Source: Candidatus Falkowiibacteriota bacterium (GTDB lineage Bacteria > Patescibacteriota > Patescibacteriia > Patescibacteriales > SZUA-104). Taken from it: DNA of 5,423 nt. Below, piece after piece: positions 4,685 through 5,423 of this stretch. The notes beneath the pieces were generated by a model. That model saw nothing but the letters and a program-made list of their open reading frames with translations. It made no database searches and had not been told where the DNA came from. The position numbers were made by a program, and so were the translations under genes. Each line of letters begins with the position of its first letter. Within the stretch, counting starts at the first letter, position 1. The stretch covers positions 1-5,423 of the forward strand of contig JALUVW010000132.1 in the NCBI GenBank assembly GCA_027020105.1. Reading direction: 5' to 3'.

Positions 4685-5423
4685 TCACTCGCGCCGGCGT
4701 TCGGCGGCAGTCCCGTAATAAATTATTTGCCCAAAGCTGATTCCCGCGTCTCCGCGCGGGATTTTCTTGTTTATTATCGCTCCCTTTGATTCTAAATATT
4801 TTGAGATGATTTTATTGTTGGCGATGCCGCCGGAAAGGTAGATGCTCGCGGCTCGCGGCTCGCGGCTCGCGGCTATTTTACGCAGTCCTCGCGCGATGTA
4901 GAGTTGGGCGGTGGCGGCGAGGCGTTTTTTATCTTTGTGGAGATTTTTAATTAAATATTCAAACAGGGGAGTTGTTTGTAAAATAAGTTTTGAGTTTTGA
5001 GTTTTGAGTTTCGGGCTTATTTTGTACGGGAGAGAAGAATTTTTTTCCAGCAGATCAATCGGTTCGTGCTTGTAATTTCTTTCGTTGCCGCAGAATCCCA
5101 AGAGCAAGGAAACGGCGTCCAAAATCCTGCCCGCGCTGGAAGTTTCCGCGCAGTTAAAGTTTTGCCGCAGTTGATTATATAATAATTCAAATTGATTGCG
5201 GGAGTAATATCGCTTGACAAACCCGTAAACATATTCTTTTATTTTTTTATCTTCAAAAATTTTCTTGTCTTCAAATGCTCGCATACTTTCACTTAAGCGA
5301 GTATTTTCGTTTCGTTTATTCGCGACTCGCTTTTCCTCATCAACAAATACTCCCATACTCTGGAGTATGGGAGTATTTGCTTGTTTTACTGTTTTGATTT
5401 TAAACAAAATTGACATAAGCATT
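4685..5423 (-). CDS. hypF: Carbamoyltransferase HypF, C-terminal part (cut by the right edge)
   Basis: HypF turns carbamoyl phosphate into carbamoyl-adenylate and transfers the carbamoyl group to the HypE cysteine. Only the C-terminal Kae1-like transferase domain (about 245 of an expected 750 residues) is visible. The acylphosphatase, zinc-finger and YrdC domains would lie beyond 5423. Motifs are TSSAGRILDAVSLLLG (94-109), LSGGIANNK (196-204) and GDAGISFGQ (224-232), whose Asp225 fits the conserved metal-site aspartate. Where relatives have a YEGQAA-like motif, this has YKHEPI (117-122). The visible start MLMSILFK fits the family segment WRMALSxLY, so the frame very likely continues upstream rather than starting here. 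Residues about 11-60 form an extra repeat-derived segment, and residues 139-145 and 186-192 come from heptanucleotide arrays. It converges with the sigma gene. Confidence 0.9.
   Translation of the reverse strand, partial: MLMSILFKIKTVKQANTPILQSMGVFVDEEKRVANKRNENTRLSESMRAFEDKKIFEDKKIKEYVYGFVKRYYSRNQFELLYNQLRQNFNCAETSSAGRILDAVSLLLGFCGNERNYKHEPIDLLEKNSSLPYKISPKLKTQNSKLILQTTPLFEYLIKNLHKDKKRLAATAQLYIARGLRKIAASREPRAASIYLSGGIANNKIISKYLESKGAIINKKIPRGDAGISFGQIIYYGTAAERRRE
4844..4874. repeat. GCTCGCG heptanucleotide tandem array inside hypF
   Basis: Four perfect copies of GCTCGCG (4844-4871) plus GCT follow in tandem. On the coding strand they give about ASREPRAAS (185-193), immediately before the conserved SGG motif. 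A 7-nt unit is not a multiple of three, so gain or loss of one copy shifts the frame, whereas three copies (21 nt, seven residues) keep it. Confidence 0.9.
4987..5011. repeat. GTTTTGA heptanucleotide tandem array inside hypF
   Basis: Three perfect copies of GTTTTGA (4987-5007) plus GTTT. The coding strand reads LKTQNSK (139-145), between the YKI and PLFEYL segments. The unit length equals that of the other hypF array (7 nt) but the sequence is unrelated. The expansion is again about 21 nt and frame-neutral. Confidence 0.85.
5240..5275. repeat. 18-nt tandem duplication inside hypF
   Basis: Two adjacent 18-nt units (5240-5257 and 5258-5275) are alike apart from a few substitutions and encode FEDKKI-FEDKKI (50-61). 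The duplication is in frame and lies at the end of the repeat-derived insertion, just before KEYVYGFVKRYY, which resumes family-like sequence. Confidence 0.75.
5273..5306. repeat. Imperfect palindrome inside hypF
   Basis: AAATGCTCGC (5273-5282) pairs with GCGAGTATTT (5297-5306) at nine of ten positions around a 14-nt loop. It is translated within NTRLSESMRAF (40-50). It is the second palindrome in the extra segment of this gene and abuts the 18-nt duplication. Confidence 0.6.
5344..5379. repeat. Perfect 17-bp palindrome translated inside hypF
   Basis: CAAATACTCCCATACTC (5344-5360) and its exact reverse complement (5363-5379) are separated by only two bases. The symmetry continues outward as CAA/TTG (5341-5343, 5381-5383) past one bulged base. 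It is read in frame as ANTPILQSMGVFV (15-27). It falls in the stretch between SILFK and KEYVYGF, where HypF relatives have only a short linker. Confidence 0.9.

Noticed and set aside
4844..5011. CRISPR array or insertion sequence ends
   Set aside because: The units are 7 nt without spacers and lie within an open reading frame; there is no transposase, target duplication or cas gene.
5420..5422. The ATG at 5422 (minus strand) as the true start of a short stand-alone protein
   Set aside because: MLMSILFK fits an internal HypF segment, there is no room to see a ribosome-binding site, and the product is far shorter than HypF; the gene is treated as cut by the window edge.

Overview
The window reads as a piece of a small-genome bacterial chromosome, most likely a member of the Candidate Phyla Radiation (Patescibacteria, Parcubacteria-like). 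This is inference. It rests on compact, divergent but complete core genes, AT-rich spacers filled with short repeated words, mostly absent Shine-Dalgarno sequences, and repeats inserted in frame inside coding sequence. TAA, TAG and TGA are all used as stops, so the standard bacterial code applies and lineages that read UGA as glycine are excluded.

The left half (about 117-2505) is one minus-strand transcription unit in the classic order secE-nusG-rplK-rplA: translocase subunit SecE, elongation factor NusG, and ribosomal proteins L11 and L1. A strong sigma70-type promoter lies at 2477-2505. A terminator-like hairpin sits in the leader between this promoter and secE. An intrinsic terminator follows rplA at about 117-149. 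The gaps between the four genes are unusually long (107-171 nt) and are occupied by one AT-rich repeat family that folds into hairpins in at least two of them. A second minus-strand promoter at 42-70 points off the left edge.

The right half carries hypE (+), a compact sigma70-family gene (+, with the only strong Shine-Dalgarno in the window and a clear terminator), and the C-terminal third of hypF (-), which is cut by the right edge. HypF and HypE are consecutive enzymes in making the cyanide ligands of [NiFe]-hydrogenase, so the cell probably builds such an enzyme. No hydrogenase structural gene is in view.

The most unusual signal is that both hyp genes contain palindromes or tandem repeats translated in frame. 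HypE has a 14-bp-arm palindrome. HypF has a perfect 17-bp-arm palindrome, an imperfect one, an 18-nt duplication and two heptanucleotide tandem arrays. The ribosomal, nusG, secE and sigma coding regions show nothing comparable. The sigma factor is also odd in the region that melts the -10 element.
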